The notes: generated from the letters alone by a model not told the origin. Shown: positions 37,450 through 46,118, counted from the stretch's first letter. The stretch: 64,000 bases of DNA from Streptomyces sp. NBC_01214 (GCF_026340975.1 NZ_JAPEOS010000001.1:2440501-2504500), one strand, 5' to 3'. Program-made: numbers and translations.

Positions 37450-38325
37450 TCAGCCCGCGGAGCGTACCGCCGCGAGGGCCGCCCGCACGCTCGCCTCGAT
37501 GTCCTGGATCGGGTAGATCACCTCGCGGACCGTGCGGTCGCGGTCGATGACGAGCGTCAGCCGCTTGATCCGGCTCGTGCCCGCCGCGCGGAACGTCGGC
37601 AGGCGCAGCGCGGCCGTCAGCGCCAGATCCGCGTCCGACAGGAGCGGGAACCGCAGCCGCTCCTGCTCCGCGAACTCCCGCTGCTCGTCCGGGCGCTGGG
37701 TCGACACCCCGTGCACGGTGGCACCGGCCGCGGTGAACTCCGCGAGCTGGTCGCGGTAGGTGCACGACTCGAACGTGCAGCCCCTGGCGCCCGGGATCCC
37801 GGCCCAGTCGGGCGGGTAGGACTCGGCGCGCGCGTACGCGCCCGGGAAGCAGTACAGGACCGTGAACGGGGTGTCCGCCACCGGGTCGCTCAGTTCGCCG
37901 AAACGGTCCGGCAGTAGCAGTGGCGGCACGCGCGTGCCGCGCAGTGCGTGCACCCGTTCCGCCTCGCGCGAGGCCTCGTCGGTCGTCGCCGTCATCTCTC
38001 CCTCTCCCAGGACCCAGGTGTCTCCCCAGTCCTGGAGGGCAACCAAGACGGGCAGCAGCCCCCGCCCGCGCGGGGTCAGCCGGTACTCGTGCCGCACCGG
38101 GCGTTCCTGGTACGGCTCGCGCGACAGCACCCCGGCCTCGACGAGCAGTTTCAGCCGTTCCGCCAGTACCTTGCGGGACATCCCCAACTCGCGCTGGAGC
38201 TCGTCGAAGCGGTGCAGACCGCGCGCGGCGTCGCGCACGATCAGCAGCGTCCACCAGTCGCCCACCACGTCGAGGGCCTGGGCGATGGCGCAGTCCGCGT
38301 CGCCGAGGTGTGTGCGCTGGGCCAT
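37450..38325 (-). CDS. HxlR-type regulator fused to a PrxQ-like peroxiredoxin domain
   Basis: 291 aa. Residues about 8-105 are an HxlR winged helix with the conserved N-terminal Cys (C12, DADCAIAQALDVVGDWWTLLIVRD). After a linker (about 106-135), residues 150-290 form a thioredoxin-like peroxiredoxin domain: VLYCFPGAY, then GARGC183TFESC188TYRD, matching the PrxQ/BCP CxxxxC pair, followed by GVSTQ and FPLLSD. HxlR proteins such as YodB and HypR sense electrophiles and oxidants by cysteine; the fused Prx may be the sensor or the effector. ATG with AAGGAG upstream. Divergent from an MFS gene across a 15-bp palindrome. Confidence 0.88.
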   Translation of the reverse strand: MAQRTHLGDADCAIAQALDVVGDWWTLLIVRDAARGLHRFDELQRELGMSRKVLAERLKLLVEAGVLSREPYQERPVRHEYRLTPRGRGLLPVLVALQDWGDTWVLGEGEMTATTDEASREAERVHALRGTRVPPLLLPDRFGELSDPVADTPFTVLYCFPGAYARAESYPPDWAGIPGARGCTFESCTYRDQLAEFTAAGATVHGVSTQRPDEQREFAEQERLRFPLLSDADLALTAALRLPTFRAAGTSRIKRLTLVIDRDRTVREVIYPIQDIEASVRAALAAVRSAG

Positions 38326-38342
38326 GGGAACTCCTTCGTCCG

Positions 38343-38371
38343 TTGACCCAAGGCTGCCATGCTGACATAGT
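38343..38371 (+). promoter_or_regulatory. Promoter of the MFS gene
   Basis: TTGACC (38343-38348), 17-base spacer, CATAGT (38366-38371), 45 bases before the MFS start. It is among the best housekeeping-like promoters in the window. Confidence 0.6.
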
Positions 38372-38373
38372 CC

Positions 38374-38388
38374 GTTCCCAAAGGGAAC
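38374..38388. promoter_or_regulatory. Palindromic operator between HxlR-Prx and MFS genes
   Basis: GTTCCC-AAA-GGGAAC, a perfect palindrome covering the expected transcription start (about 38378) of the MFS promoter and lying upstream of the regulator gene. It is the likely binding site of the fusion regulator. Confidence 0.6.
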
Positions 38389-38415
38389 TTACTAGTCTGG
38401 CAAGGGGGCACGGGT

Positions 38416-39648
38416 GTGCTGCAGGGGTTCAAGGACGTACCGCGGGTCGTGTGGCTGCTGGCTGCGGGGATCTTCGTCAACACCGTCGCCAGCTTCACCG
38501 TCGTCTTCGTCTTCCTCTACCTGACCGGCCCGCGCGGCCTCGGAGCCACCCAGGCGGGCCTCATCGTCGGCATCGGCGGCATCGGCCTGGTCGCCGGCAA
38601 CTTCACCGGCGGCTGGTACGGCGACCGGTTCGGCCACCGCCGGGTGCTGCTCACCGCTTCGGCTCTCGGCGGATCCGCCCTCATCGCCCTGCCGGCGGCC
38701 ACCACCGGCCTGCTGACCCTCCTCCTGCCGCTCGCCCAGTACGCCTCCGGGGTGATCCGCGCCGCCAACTCCGCACTGGTCGCCGTCACGGTGCCGGAAG
38801 GTTCTCGTCGCCAGGCCTTCGCCGTCACCCGTTGCCTGTCCAACGGAGGCTTCGCAGTGGGCGGACCGCTCGGGGCCCTCATCGCGACCGGACTCTCCTA
38901 CGACTGGCTCTTCGTCGCGGACGGACTCGGCACCCTCTTCTTCGCCCTCTGGACCGCCCGGGTCGTTCCGGCCAGGGCTGCCACCGCCCCTTCCGCGGCC
39001 CCGGACGGGGGTCTGGGCCGCGGAGGGCTGTGGCGGGAATTGCGTGCGCGGCCGGCCGTACTGGTCCTGCTCGGTGCGATCGTCGTCATCGACGTCGTCT
39101 ACCGGCAGCACCTCACGACCTTCCCCGTCTACCTCGCCGACCACGGTCTGGACACCCGTGCGTACGGTTGGCTCATCGCGGTCAACTGCGGCGTCATCCT
39201 GCTGCTGGAGATCCCCGCCGCCCTCGCCCTGCGCCACCGCTCCCCGCTGCACGTCATCGGCAGCGGGCTGGTGCTGGTGGGCGGCGGCTACGCGATGCTG
39301 ATGCTCGGCGTCGGTACCGCAACGGCCGTCGCGATGATGGTCCTGCTCACCCTCGGTGAGATCCTCTACAAGACCACCGCCATGGCGTACGTCGCGGACG
39401 AGTCGCCCGACCACGCCATCGGCCGGTTCCAGAGCCTGTACGCGGGCGTGTCCATCAGCGGCTTCGTCCTCGCCGCGCCCCTCGGAGGAGCCTTGTACGA
39501 CACCGCGCCGGAGCTGCTGTGGCCGCTGTGCGCGGCGCTCGGCACGGCCGCCGGGGGGATCGTGCTGGTCACGGGTGCGCGGGGAGTGCGGCGACCCGCG
39601 CGACCGGCACATGAGACCGGTTCGCAACCGAAGGCCGTCGCCGGTTAG
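38416..39648 (+). CDS. MFS efflux transporter
   Basis: 410 aa, about 12 membrane helices. The loop motif between helices 2 and 3 (GGWYGDRFGHRRVLLTAS) is the classical major-facilitator signature for proton-driven exporters; CLSNGGFAVGGPLGALI fits helix 5. The GTG at 38416 has AAGGGGGC nearby; another GTG overlaps two bases earlier out of frame. The family is drug/metabolite exporters; the divergent redox-type regulator suggests a substrate that is oxidative or electrophilic. Confidence 0.9.
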   Translation: MLQGFKDVPRVVWLLAAGIFVNTVASFTVVFVFLYLTGPRGLGATQAGLIVGIGGIGLVAGNFTGGWYGDRFGHRRVLLTASALGGSALIALPAATTGLLTLLLPLAQYASGVIRAANSALVAVTVPEGSRRQAFAVTRCLSNGGFAVGGPLGALIATGLSYDWLFVADGLGTLFFALWTARVVPARAATAPSAAPDGGLGRGGLWRELRARPAVLVLLGAIVVIDVVYRQHLTTFPVYLADHGLDTRAYGWLIAVNCGVILLLEIPAALALRHRSPLHVIGSGLVLVGGGYAMLMLGVGTATAVAMMVLLTLGEILYKTTAMAYVADESPDHAIGRFQSLYAGVSISGFVLAAPLGGALYDTAPELLWPLCAALGTAAGGIVLVTGARGVRRPARPAHETGSQPKAVAG

Positions 39649-39651
39649 GTT
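39646..39651 (+). promoter_or_regulatory. Candidate -10 for leaderless dapD
   Basis: TAGGTT, six bases before the dapD ATG, with no ribosome site between them. TTCGCA at 39621 is a weak -35 (19-base spacer). Confidence 0.4.
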
Positions 39652-39657
39652 TCGGAT

Positions 39658-40638
39658 ATGACTGCTACGCGTACCACCGGCGCCGTCGCCGCCGGACTTG
39701 CCACCCTCACCGCCGACGGCACCGTCCTCGACACCTGGTTCCCCGCCCCCGAGCTGGTCGCCGAGCCCGGCCCGGCCGGCACCGAGCGCCTCACCGCCGA
39801 CCGGGCCGTGGAGCTGCTGGGCGCCGCAGCGGCCAAGGCGATCCGCACGGACGCGGTCCGCGGCGTCGAGGTCGTAGCCGTCCGCACGGTCATCTCCTCC
39901 CTGGAGGACAAGCCGCTGGACGCGCACGACGCGTACCTGCGCCTGCACCTGCTCAGCCACCGCCTGGTCAAGCCGCACGGCCAGAACCTCGACGGCGTCT
40001 TCGGCCTGCTCACGAACGTCGCCTGGACCTCGCTGGGCCCGGTCGCCGTCGACCAGGTCGAGACCGTCCGCCTCAACGCGCGCGCCGAGGGCCTGCACCT
40101 CCAGGTCACCTCGATCGACAAGTTCCCGCGGATGACGGACTACGTCGCCCCCAAGGGCGTGCGCATCGCCGACGCGGACCGCGTCCGCCTCGGCGCGCAC
40201 CTCGCCGAGGGCACCACCGTCATGCACGAGGGCTTCGTCAACTTCAACGCCGGCACCCTCGGCACCTCCATGGTCGAGGGCCGCATCTCCGCGGGCGTCG
40301 TGGTCGGCGACGGCTCCGACATCGGCGGCGGCGCCTCCACCATGGGCACCCTCTCGGGCGGCGGCAAGCAGATCATCTCGATCGGCGAGCGCACCCTGAT
40401 CGGCGCCGAGGCGGGCGTGGGCATCGCGCTGGGCGACGAGTGCGTCGTCGAGGCCGGCCTCTACGTGACCGCGGGCACCCGCGTGACCCTGCCGGACGGC
40501 CAGATCGTCAAGGCCCTGGAGCTCTCCGGCGCCAACAACATCCTCTTCCGCCGCAACTCGGTGACCGGCGCCGTCGAGGCCCGCCCGTACAAGGCGACCT
40601 GGGGCGGCCTGAACGAGGTCCTGCACAGCCACAACTGA
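39658..40638 (+). CDS. dapD: 2,3,4,5-tetrahydropyridine-2,6-dicarboxylate N-succinyltransferase
   Basis: 326 aa. It succinylates tetrahydrodipicolinate in lysine/meso-diaminopimelate synthesis, which feeds the peptidoglycan of Streptomyces. The long N-terminal domain is the actinobacterial type. The C-terminal left-handed beta-helix shows hexapeptide repeats ([41 protein letters not shown]) and ends in [15 protein letters not shown]. The start is leaderless-like. A terminator follows. Confidence 0.95.
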   Translation: MTATRTTGAVAAGLATLTADGTVLDTWFPAPELVAEPGPAGTERLTADRAVELLGAAAAKAIRTDAVRGVEVVAVRTVISSLEDKPLDAHDAYLRLHLLSHRLVKPHGQNLDGVFGLLTNVAWTSLGPVAVDQVETVRLNARAEGLHLQVTSIDKFPRMTDYVAPKGVRIADADRVRLGAHLAEGTTVMHEGFVNFNAGTLGTSMVEGRISAGVVVGDGSDIGGGASTMGTLSGGGKQIISIGERTLIGAEAGVGIALGDECVVEAGLYVTAGTRVTLPDGQIVKALELSGANNILFRRNSVTGAVEARPYKATWGGLNEVLHSHN

Positions 40639-40651
40639 CGCCCTGCCACGT

Positions 40652-40690
40652 CGAAGAGCGCCCTCCCCAGGCCGGGGAAGGCGCTCTTCG
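40652..40690 (+). terminator. dapD terminator
   Basis: 17-base arms (40652-40668, 40674-40690) with one mismatch, 13 bases past the dapD stop. It also lies at the 3' end of the convergent minus-strand gene. Confidence 0.75.
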
Positions 40691-40722
40691 TGTTTCTCGG
40701 GGCCGCCGCCGGTCGTAGGCCG

Positions 40723-41253
40723 TCAGGTGCCGAGGTCCTCGACGACCTCGCGCACGCGCCGCACCGCCGTGGCGGCCCACCGGACGCGGAACGGCGCCAG
40801 CTCGGCCACCGCCGCGCCCAGCCAATCCGGATCGCCCAAGCGGTGCAGCGCCTTCGCGTCGGACACCTGCCCGATGAGTCGGTCCAGGAGGAAGACGTGG
40901 GAACCCGTGTAGGCGCGTTCGTGGTGGGTGTAGTTGACCGACCAGTTCTCGTACGGGTGACGCAGGGTCGCCGACGCGGAGCACGCGCTGCGGCCGCCGA
41001 TCTGCGCGGAGGTCGAGGCCAGCTCCAGCACGCCCCCGGCGCGGGTGGCCATCCACGCCCGCGTGGTCGCGTTCACGCCCAGCCCCATGAACCTGCCCCA
41101 GGGGATGACGGCGCGCGGCTCGGCCGCCCCGTCCTTGTGGTGCTCCATGCCTTCGGCGGTGAGGACCAGATGTGAACGGCGCTTCCGCTTCGGGTCACCG
41201 ATCGCCCATCGGCCCCCGATCAACTCCAGCGGCCCCAGGAAATCGGACATCAT
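40723..41253 (-). CDS. Uncharacterised soluble protein
   Basis: 176 aa, not recognised. Mixed alpha/beta, with two segments rich in aromatic residues (VIPWGRFMGLGVNATTRAWMATRAGG, YENWSVNYTHHERAYTGSHVFLLDRL); the C-terminal part is helical and basic. No signal peptide or membrane helix. Two adjacent ATGs (41253, 41250) directly follow GCAGGGGG; either may be used. It stands alone between dapD and a small membrane protein. Confidence 0.7.
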   Translation of the reverse strand: MMSDFLGPLELIGGRWAIGDPKRKRRSHLVLTAEGMEHHKDGAAEPRAVIPWGRFMGLGVNATTRAWMATRAGGVLELASTSAQIGGRSACSASATLRHPYENWSVNYTHHERAYTGSHVFLLDRLIGQVSDAKALHRLGDPDWLGAAVAELAPFRVRWAATAVRRVREVVEDLGT

Positions 41254-41314
41254 CCCCCTGCATCCGTTCCCGCGGGCGGTCAGGTCAGCTCCGGTCGGGT
41301 CAGGTCAGCTCAGC

Positions 41315-41566
41315 TCAGGTCGGGGAGATCGTGCGGACCAGGCCCGCGAAGGCCTGCTTCTCCGCCTCGGTCAGCTCCACCGACTCCATCGGGTGCGCGG
41401 TGGAGCCGCGCTGGGACGGGATCATCGGCAGGCCCTCGGCGGCGGGACCCGAGTAGGGGAAGTGGCCGTCCTCCCGCATGCGGCGGAGGCCGGTGAGCCA
41501 GACGATCGCGGCCACGAGCAGGACGGCGAGGCCGATTTCCTGAGCGAGGGAGATGGAGGGCAACAC
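41315..41566 (-). CDS. Small single-pass membrane protein
   Basis: 83 aa from the GTG at 41566, which has GGAGG six bases upstream; an earlier in-frame start (41608) lacks this. One hydrophobic helix (residues about 5-25, ISLAQEIGLAVLLVAAIVWL) is followed by a basic cytoplasmic segment (LRRMRED) and an acidic helical tail (ESVELTEAEKQAFAGLV). No known family recognised. Probably inner membrane with the tail in the cytoplasm. Confidence 0.65.
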   Translation of the reverse strand: MLPSISLAQEIGLAVLLVAAIVWLTGLRRMREDGHFPYSGPAAEGLPMIPSQRGSTAHPMESVELTEAEKQAFAGLVRTISPT

Positions 41567-41713
41567 GAGGATCCTCCGGGGGGTGCGGTCGGTACGAGCC
41601 GGTAACAAGATCGAGCGTGGAAATACTCAACCACCACAACCGGGCGATTCGGTAGGGATGTGTCGAGCGTCACGCCAGGGCCGAAAGTCCCTAGCTTGTC
41701 CGAGAAGGCGCCG

Positions 41714-42187
41714 TTACGGCTCCAGGTGCAGCTTGAAGCCCTCGTGGCTGCGTGCGAAGCCCAGTCGCTCGTAGAACCGGTGCGCGGCCGTCCGACGCTT
41801 GTTGCTGGTCAGCTGGACCAGGCCGCAGCCGCGCCCGCGGGCCCGCTCGATGGCGAGCCGCATCAGTTCGGCGCCGAGTCCCGCGTCCCGCCGGTCCGCG
41901 CGGACCCGTACCGCTTCCACCAGTGCCCGCTCCTGCCCGTTCTGGCCCAGGCCCGGGACGTACGTGAGCTGGAGACAGCCGAGGACGACCCCGCCCGCAC
42001 CGCCCGCCTCGCCCGCCCCGTCCGTGAGGACGAGGATCTCGTTGCGCGGGTCCGCCTCGATCGCGGCGAAGGCCCGCTCGTGCGCCTCGCCGATCACGAC
42101 CCGGGCCGGGTCGACGACCGAGTCCTCGTCGGCGAGCAGGGCGAGTACGGCGGGCAGGTCCTGGCGGGTGGCCTCACGGAAGATCAT
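41714..42187 (-). CDS. GNAT-family N-acetyltransferase
   Basis: 157 aa. GNAT fold: IFREATRQDLPAVLALL at the start, central beta strands, and the acetyl-CoA-binding region VRADRRDAGLGAELMRLAIERARGRGC. The C-terminal NKRRTAAHRFYERLGFARS is the usual helix-strand end. Substrate unknown. CACAAT six bases upstream of the ATG could be a leaderless -10. Confidence 0.9.
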   Translation of the reverse strand: MIFREATRQDLPAVLALLADEDSVVDPARVVIGEAHERAFAAIEADPRNEILVLTDGAGEAGGAGGVVLGCLQLTYVPGLGQNGQERALVEAVRVRADRRDAGLGAELMRLAIERARGRGCGLVQLTSNKRRTAAHRFYERLGFARSHEGFKLHLEP

Positions 42188-42201
42188 GGCGGGATTGTGG
42201 C

Positions 42202-42235
42202 AGGGGGTCCGGCCGGGACACCGGCCGGACCCCCT
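42202..42235 (-). terminator. Terminator of the secreted nuclease gene
   Basis: 15-bp perfect arms (42202-42216, 42221-42235) with GACA in the loop, 21 bases past the nuclease stop and just upstream of the acetyltransferase gene. Confidence 0.8.
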
Positions 42236-42256
42236 ACAGCTGCGGGCCCCGAGGGG

Positions 42257-44098
42257 TTACGGGCGGAAGCGCAGCACCTGCGGGTCGTGGTCGCTGTTCT
42301 GCGCCGCGAACTCCGCGTTGATGTGCACGCTGTCGTACGTGAACTTCTTGATCGCCGGGCTGGTCAGGATCTGGTCCAGCACCTGCGCGTTGCCCTGGTA
42401 GACGTACGAGTAGCGCTCCGCCTTCGGCAGCGACTTGATCGCCGGGTACAGCGCCCCGCCGTCCGCCAGCGCGTCCGTCGTCGCCGAGAACTCGAAGTCG
42501 TTGATGTCGCCGAGGACCAGGACGTTGGCGTTCTTGTCCTCCGCCAGGATCTGCTTCACGAAGCCGTTCACGGCCTGCGCCTGGAGCAGTCGCTTGGTCT
42601 CCGAGGAGCGGACCGGCGGCTGGTGGTGCGAGGTCAGGCCCTCGTCGCCGCCCTTGGAGCCGAAGTGGTTGGCGATCACGAAGACCGTCTTGCCGCGGAA
42701 GACGAACTCGCCGGCGAGGGGCTTGCGGCTGTCCGCCCACGCCGGGTTGGCGGGGTCGACGCGGCCGGGGGAGTGGGTCAGGGCGGCCTTGCCGTTCACC
42801 TTGGTCACGCCGGTCGCGGTCACCGCGTCACCCGGGGCGCGCTCGGTGAAGGAGACCCGCGCCGGGTTGTAGAGGAACACCTGACGGATGTTGCCGCCGG
42901 GCTCGCCGCCGTCCTTCTTGTCCTCCGGGTTGATGGTCCGCCACTGGTAGGCCGGGCCGCCGGCGGCCTTGATCGCAGCGGTGAACTTGGTGAGGGTCTG
43001 CTCGGCCGAGACGGTGCCGTCGTTCTTGGCGCCGTTGTCGTCCTGGATCTCCTCCAGGGCGAGGACGTCGGGGGCGGCCAGGTTCTCGACGACCGCCTTC
43101 GCCAGCGCGTCGAACTTCTCCTGCGGGTCGGTCGGGTCGAGGTTCTCGACGTTGTACGTGGCCACCGCGAGCTCCTGCTCGGCCTGCGGCTTGGTCTTCT
43201 CGGGGGCGAGGGTGCCCGCCTTGACGGTGCCGAGGGTGCGGGCCACCAGCGTGTAGCCGCCGAACTGGTTGAAGTCCAGCGGGCCTTCGGTGGTGCCGGT
43301 CAGCCGGTCGCCGACGTTGGCCACCGGGAAGGGCTGCTGCGCGATGGGCGCGAGCTGCTGGATCTGCAGGCGGCCGGTGTTCTGGGACTCGTAGGAGCCG
43401 TAGATGGTCCCACCGCGCTTGGCGGTGTTCTCCCAGCCCTTCACCGTGACCCACAGCTCCGAGTACGGGTCGGTGGCGCCGACCACGCGGGAGGTGCCGA
43501 TCTTGACGTTCATGCCCTCCAGCGACTCGTAGTGGTCGAGGGCGTAGCGCGAGGGCTCCAGGGTCAGGCCGTTGATGCTGCCGCCGGCGGCCGGGTCGCC
43601 GGCCGGGGCGTACTCGGCGGGCACCGAGTACTCGTTGATCGCGGTGGCCTCGGGCAGCGCGTTGCCGGAGGAGACCACGGTCACCGTCGGCTTGGAGATC
43701 TGGGTCACCGACTGGTTGCCGGAGTTCACGCCGCCGGGGATGTACTCGCCGACGGTGCCGGAGACCTTGACCGCGTCGCCCGCGGCGACGGTCGGGACGG
43801 CGTTGGTGAAGACGAAGACGCCCTCACTGGTGGCGTCGTTGTCGTCGGCGTTCGGGTCCTGGATCCAGAAGCCGCGCGAGCCGTACGTGCGCACGCCCGT
43901 CACGATGCCCTCGACGTCCGTGACCTGCTTGCCGTTGAGCGGGGATATCCGGGTGGTGCCCTGAATGTCGTGGATGCGTATCGGATCGGCGGACACGGCG
44001 CCTTCGGCCGCGTCGGCGGAGCCCGCGAGCAGGCCGGTGGCCAGCGCGGTGGCGACGAGGGCCGCGACGGCGGCGGAACGGGGATGCGAGGAGCGCAT
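42257..44098 (-). CDS. Secreted nuclease, endonuclease/exonuclease/phosphatase fold
   Basis: 613 aa from the ATG at 44098 (GGAG nine bases upstream). A Sec signal (about residues 1-30, LLAGSADA) is followed by an OB-fold/YhcR-like segment (IHDIQGTTRISPLNGKQV, TDVEGIVTGVR) and a DNase I-like domain with VATYNVENLDP, LALEEIQDD, VFVIANHFGSKGG, VLGDINDFE and QNSDHDPQVLRFRP, giving all EEP-family metal and catalytic residues. This is the ExeM-like extracellular nuclease type. With the PHO-like repeats upstream, a likely role is recovering phosphate from DNA outside the cell. Confidence 0.92.
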   Translation of the reverse strand: MRSSHPRSAAVAALVATALATGLLAGSADAAEGAVSADPIRIHDIQGTTRISPLNGKQVTDVEGIVTGVRTYGSRGFWIQDPNADDNDATSEGVFVFTNAVPTVAAGDAVKVSGTVGEYIPGGVNSGNQSVTQISKPTVTVVSSGNALPEATAINEYSVPAEYAPAGDPAAGGSINGLTLEPSRYALDHYESLEGMNVKIGTSRVVGATDPYSELWVTVKGWENTAKRGGTIYGSYESQNTGRLQIQQLAPIAQQPFPVANVGDRLTGTTEGPLDFNQFGGYTLVARTLGTVKAGTLAPEKTKPQAEQELAVATYNVENLDPTDPQEKFDALAKAVVENLAAPDVLALEEIQDDNGAKNDGTVSAEQTLTKFTAAIKAAGGPAYQWRTINPEDKKDGGEPGGNIRQVFLYNPARVSFTERAPGDAVTATGVTKVNGKAALTHSPGRVDPANPAWADSRKPLAGEFVFRGKTVFVIANHFGSKGGDEGLTSHHQPPVRSSETKRLLQAQAVNGFVKQILAEDKNANVLVLGDINDFEFSATTDALADGGALYPAIKSLPKAERYSYVYQGNAQVLDQILTSPAIKKFTYDSVHINAEFAAQNSDHDPQVLRFRP

Positions 44099-44238
44099 GG
44101 GCGGGAACTCCGGTGTGGGAGAGGGAAAAGGTGGGGGGTGCGGCAGTGAGATCTGCGGGAGGCATGCCGCTCCCTGTACATCTACGCGCGTCAATTTCCT
44201 GTGTGGCCAGCAAAGTTGTCAAGCCCTCCAGGGAATAC

Positions 44239-44260
44239 GGCAGCTGACTGTGGGATGAAC
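44239..44260 (-). promoter_or_regulatory. PHO-box-like direct repeat upstream of the nuclease
   Basis: Read on the minus strand: GTTCATCCCAC then AGTCAGCTGCC, two 11-base units of the PhoP type, the second with two mismatches. It stands 16 bases before a TTGACA (44222-44217), a usual place for a PhoP site. Confidence 0.4.
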
Positions 44261-44437
44261 CAAAGGGGATGGCCCGCCGGACGCGCCCGAAATGCGTCTA
44301 GGCTGGAGCGCCGCACGAAGGCCACGCCTGTCATCTGCGCCACATCCGTGTGCCCGCACTGCCCGTCATGTCGGCCATGTCATCGAAATCCGGGCGCACA
44401 TGACGGTCCGGCTGACAGCGCGGCCGGTGTCACCAAC

Positions 44438-44467
44438 GCCACACCCCGCCACACCCCGCCACACCCC
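44438..44467 (+). repeat. Three tandem 10-bp repeats
   Basis: GCCACACCCC in exact tandem at 44438-44447, 44448-44457 and 44458-44467, about 40 bases upstream of the acidic-protein gene. The unit is C-rich and non-palindromic. Confidence 0.6.
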
Positions 44468-44508
44468 TCTGCACCCCGTCCCACCGCGTCCGCGAGGAGA
44501 ACCGCCCC

Positions 44509-45990
44509 ATGTCCGCAGACTCGCACCCCACGCTGCCGCCCGTACGGCTGCACTCCGACGCGGAGCTGGCCCGCGACGCCCTCGGCGCCCCGCTGTTCGC
44601 GCGCGCCGTACGGCTCGCCCGCTGGGCCGGACCTGACACCCGCGTCGGCGTCGGTGGCGAGCTCGCCACCGACCAGCTGCCCGAGGCCGCCGCGGTGCTC
44701 GGCCTCGACGCCGCAGACGCGGACTCCCGCGGGTACGCGAGCCAGGCCTGGCGCGTGGCCGTGGACACCGGCCTGGTCGACGTGACCGAGCCGGAGGACG
44801 ACGGCGGGGAGGGCGACGAGGAGCGCTTCGGCACGGCCGCGCCCGGTGAGGACCTCGCGCTGGTGACGAGCGGTGCGCCCGGCGACGTACTCGACCTCTG
44901 GCTGGCGGCGCTGGACACGGTGCTCGCCGACGCGGCGGTGCCCGACCTCGACCACCTCGTCGACGCGCTGGACGCGGGCGGCGAGATCGACTTCGACCGG
45001 CTGGACTGGAACCCGGGGCGCGAGGCGGACCTCCTCGACGGGGTCCTCGCCAACCTCTACCTGCTCACCGTCACCGAGGGCGGGGCCGCGGACGATCCGG
45101 TTCCGCTGCCGGTGCTCGCCGCGTCGATGGTCGTGCCCGACGGCATGGGCGAGCCGACCGATGCCGTGCTGGAACAGGTCTCGGACGCGATGATGCGCCT
45201 CGACGACCAGTTCCGGCAGCTGGAGCCGATCGGGCTGGTGGAGTTCCGGCCCGTCGACGAGGAGCTCATGGCGGAGGGCGACGACCCTCTGGAGCCGGAG
45301 ACCGCGAGCGCCGCGGACGACGAGGACGTCTCCCGCTACGGGATGGTCCGCCTGACCCCCCTCGGCCTGTACGGGATCCGGGCCCGGATGCTCGAGGCCG
45401 GGGTCGATGCCCCCGCCGTCGGCGAACTGGCCGAGAAGGGAGCCGACGCACTCCTCGACGCGGTCTCTTTCTACTCCGAGCACGCCGCCCAGGCCGAGAT
45501 CGAGCAGTGGCTGGCCGGCCGGGAACTGCCCGCCGCGGCCGCCGAGCTGCTGGCCGCCGCCCGCGGGGACGACGAGGGCGGCCCGCTGCGCCGGCTCCGG
45601 TGCCAGCAGGCCCTGGCCCCCGCCGGGCCGGAGGCCGAGCCCGCGGTCCGCTCGGTGCTGGACGACCCGGAGCTCGGCGGGCTCGCCCGGGTCTGGCTGG
45701 CGGAGCGCGGGGTGAGCGACGTACCGGCGCCGGACCCGGAGATGGTGTTCTGGCTGACGGTGGACACGATCGCGGCGCAGCTCGCCGCCGACGGGGAGAC
45801 GGAGGAACTGCCGCTCCTGATGGAGAGCCTGACCGCTCATCACGCGCGCTTCTTCGAGGAGGTCTGGCGGGTGGAGCACCCGGCGACGGCGTACGTCCTG
45901 GAGGCGATGGGCCGGCTGCACCCGGACAAGAAGGCGGCCAAGGAAGCCCGCAAGGCCGCCTTCAAGACCCGCTCCCGCCGCCCGGCCTAG
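44509..45990 (+). CDS. Large acidic protein of unknown function
   Basis: 493 aa, not recognised. Strongly acidic and Ala/Leu-rich, mostly helical; a cluster of Asp/Glu near 92-105 (EPEDDGGEGDEE) separates an N-terminal third from the rest. The segment near 280-300 (RYGMVRLTPLGLYGIRARMLEAG) resembles a winged-helix wing. The last 30 residues turn basic (HPDKKAAKEARKAAFKTRSRRPA). No signal or membrane segment. ATG with GAGGAG upstream. Standing alone; role unknown. Confidence 0.72.
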   Translation: MSADSHPTLPPVRLHSDAELARDALGAPLFARAVRLARWAGPDTRVGVGGELATDQLPEAAAVLGLDAADADSRGYASQAWRVAVDTGLVDVTEPEDDGGEGDEERFGTAAPGEDLALVTSGAPGDVLDLWLAALDTVLADAAVPDLDHLVDALDAGGEIDFDRLDWNPGREADLLDGVLANLYLLTVTEGGAADDPVPLPVLAASMVVPDGMGEPTDAVLEQVSDAMMRLDDQFRQLEPIGLVEFRPVDEELMAEGDDPLEPETASAADDEDVSRYGMVRLTPLGLYGIRARMLEAGVDAPAVGELAEKGADALLDAVSFYSEHAAQAEIEQWLAGRELPAAAAELLAAARGDDEGGPLRRLRCQQALAPAGPEAEPAVRSVLDDPELGGLARVWLAERGVSDVPAPDPEMVFWLTVDTIAAQLAADGETEELPLLMESLTAHHARFFEEVWRVEHPATAYVLEAMGRLHPDKKAAKEARKAAFKTRSRRPA

Positions 45991-46089
45991 CCGGGTCCGG
46001 CCCGCGACTCTGCCCGGGGCCCGTCCCAGCGCTAGCCGGGGGAGAAGCACCGCACCGGACGACCCGGGGATCATCCGGCAAGATCCGGC

Positions 46090-46118
46090 GGGGCGGGGCG
46101 GGGCGGGGCGGGGCGGGG
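46090..46118 (+). repeat. GGGGC tandem repeat, G-quadruplex motif
   Basis: Six consecutive GGGGC units, far beyond the four G-runs needed for a quadruplex. It lies in the gap between the acidic-protein gene and the next open frame. Confidence 0.75.

Larger units (their letters stand above)
44099..44508. other. Divergent region between nuclease and unknown gene
   Basis: 410 bases. On the minus strand a TTGACA (44222-44217) and the PHO-like repeat (44239-44260) belong to the nuclease gene. Near 44438-44467 three copies of GCCACACCCC occur in tandem. No gene is supported. Confidence 0.5.

Noticed and set aside
37321..37917. A 198-codon plus-strand frame starting in the tandem repeats
   Set aside because: It overlaps the HxlR-Prx gene antisense and its N-terminus is translated repeat DNA.
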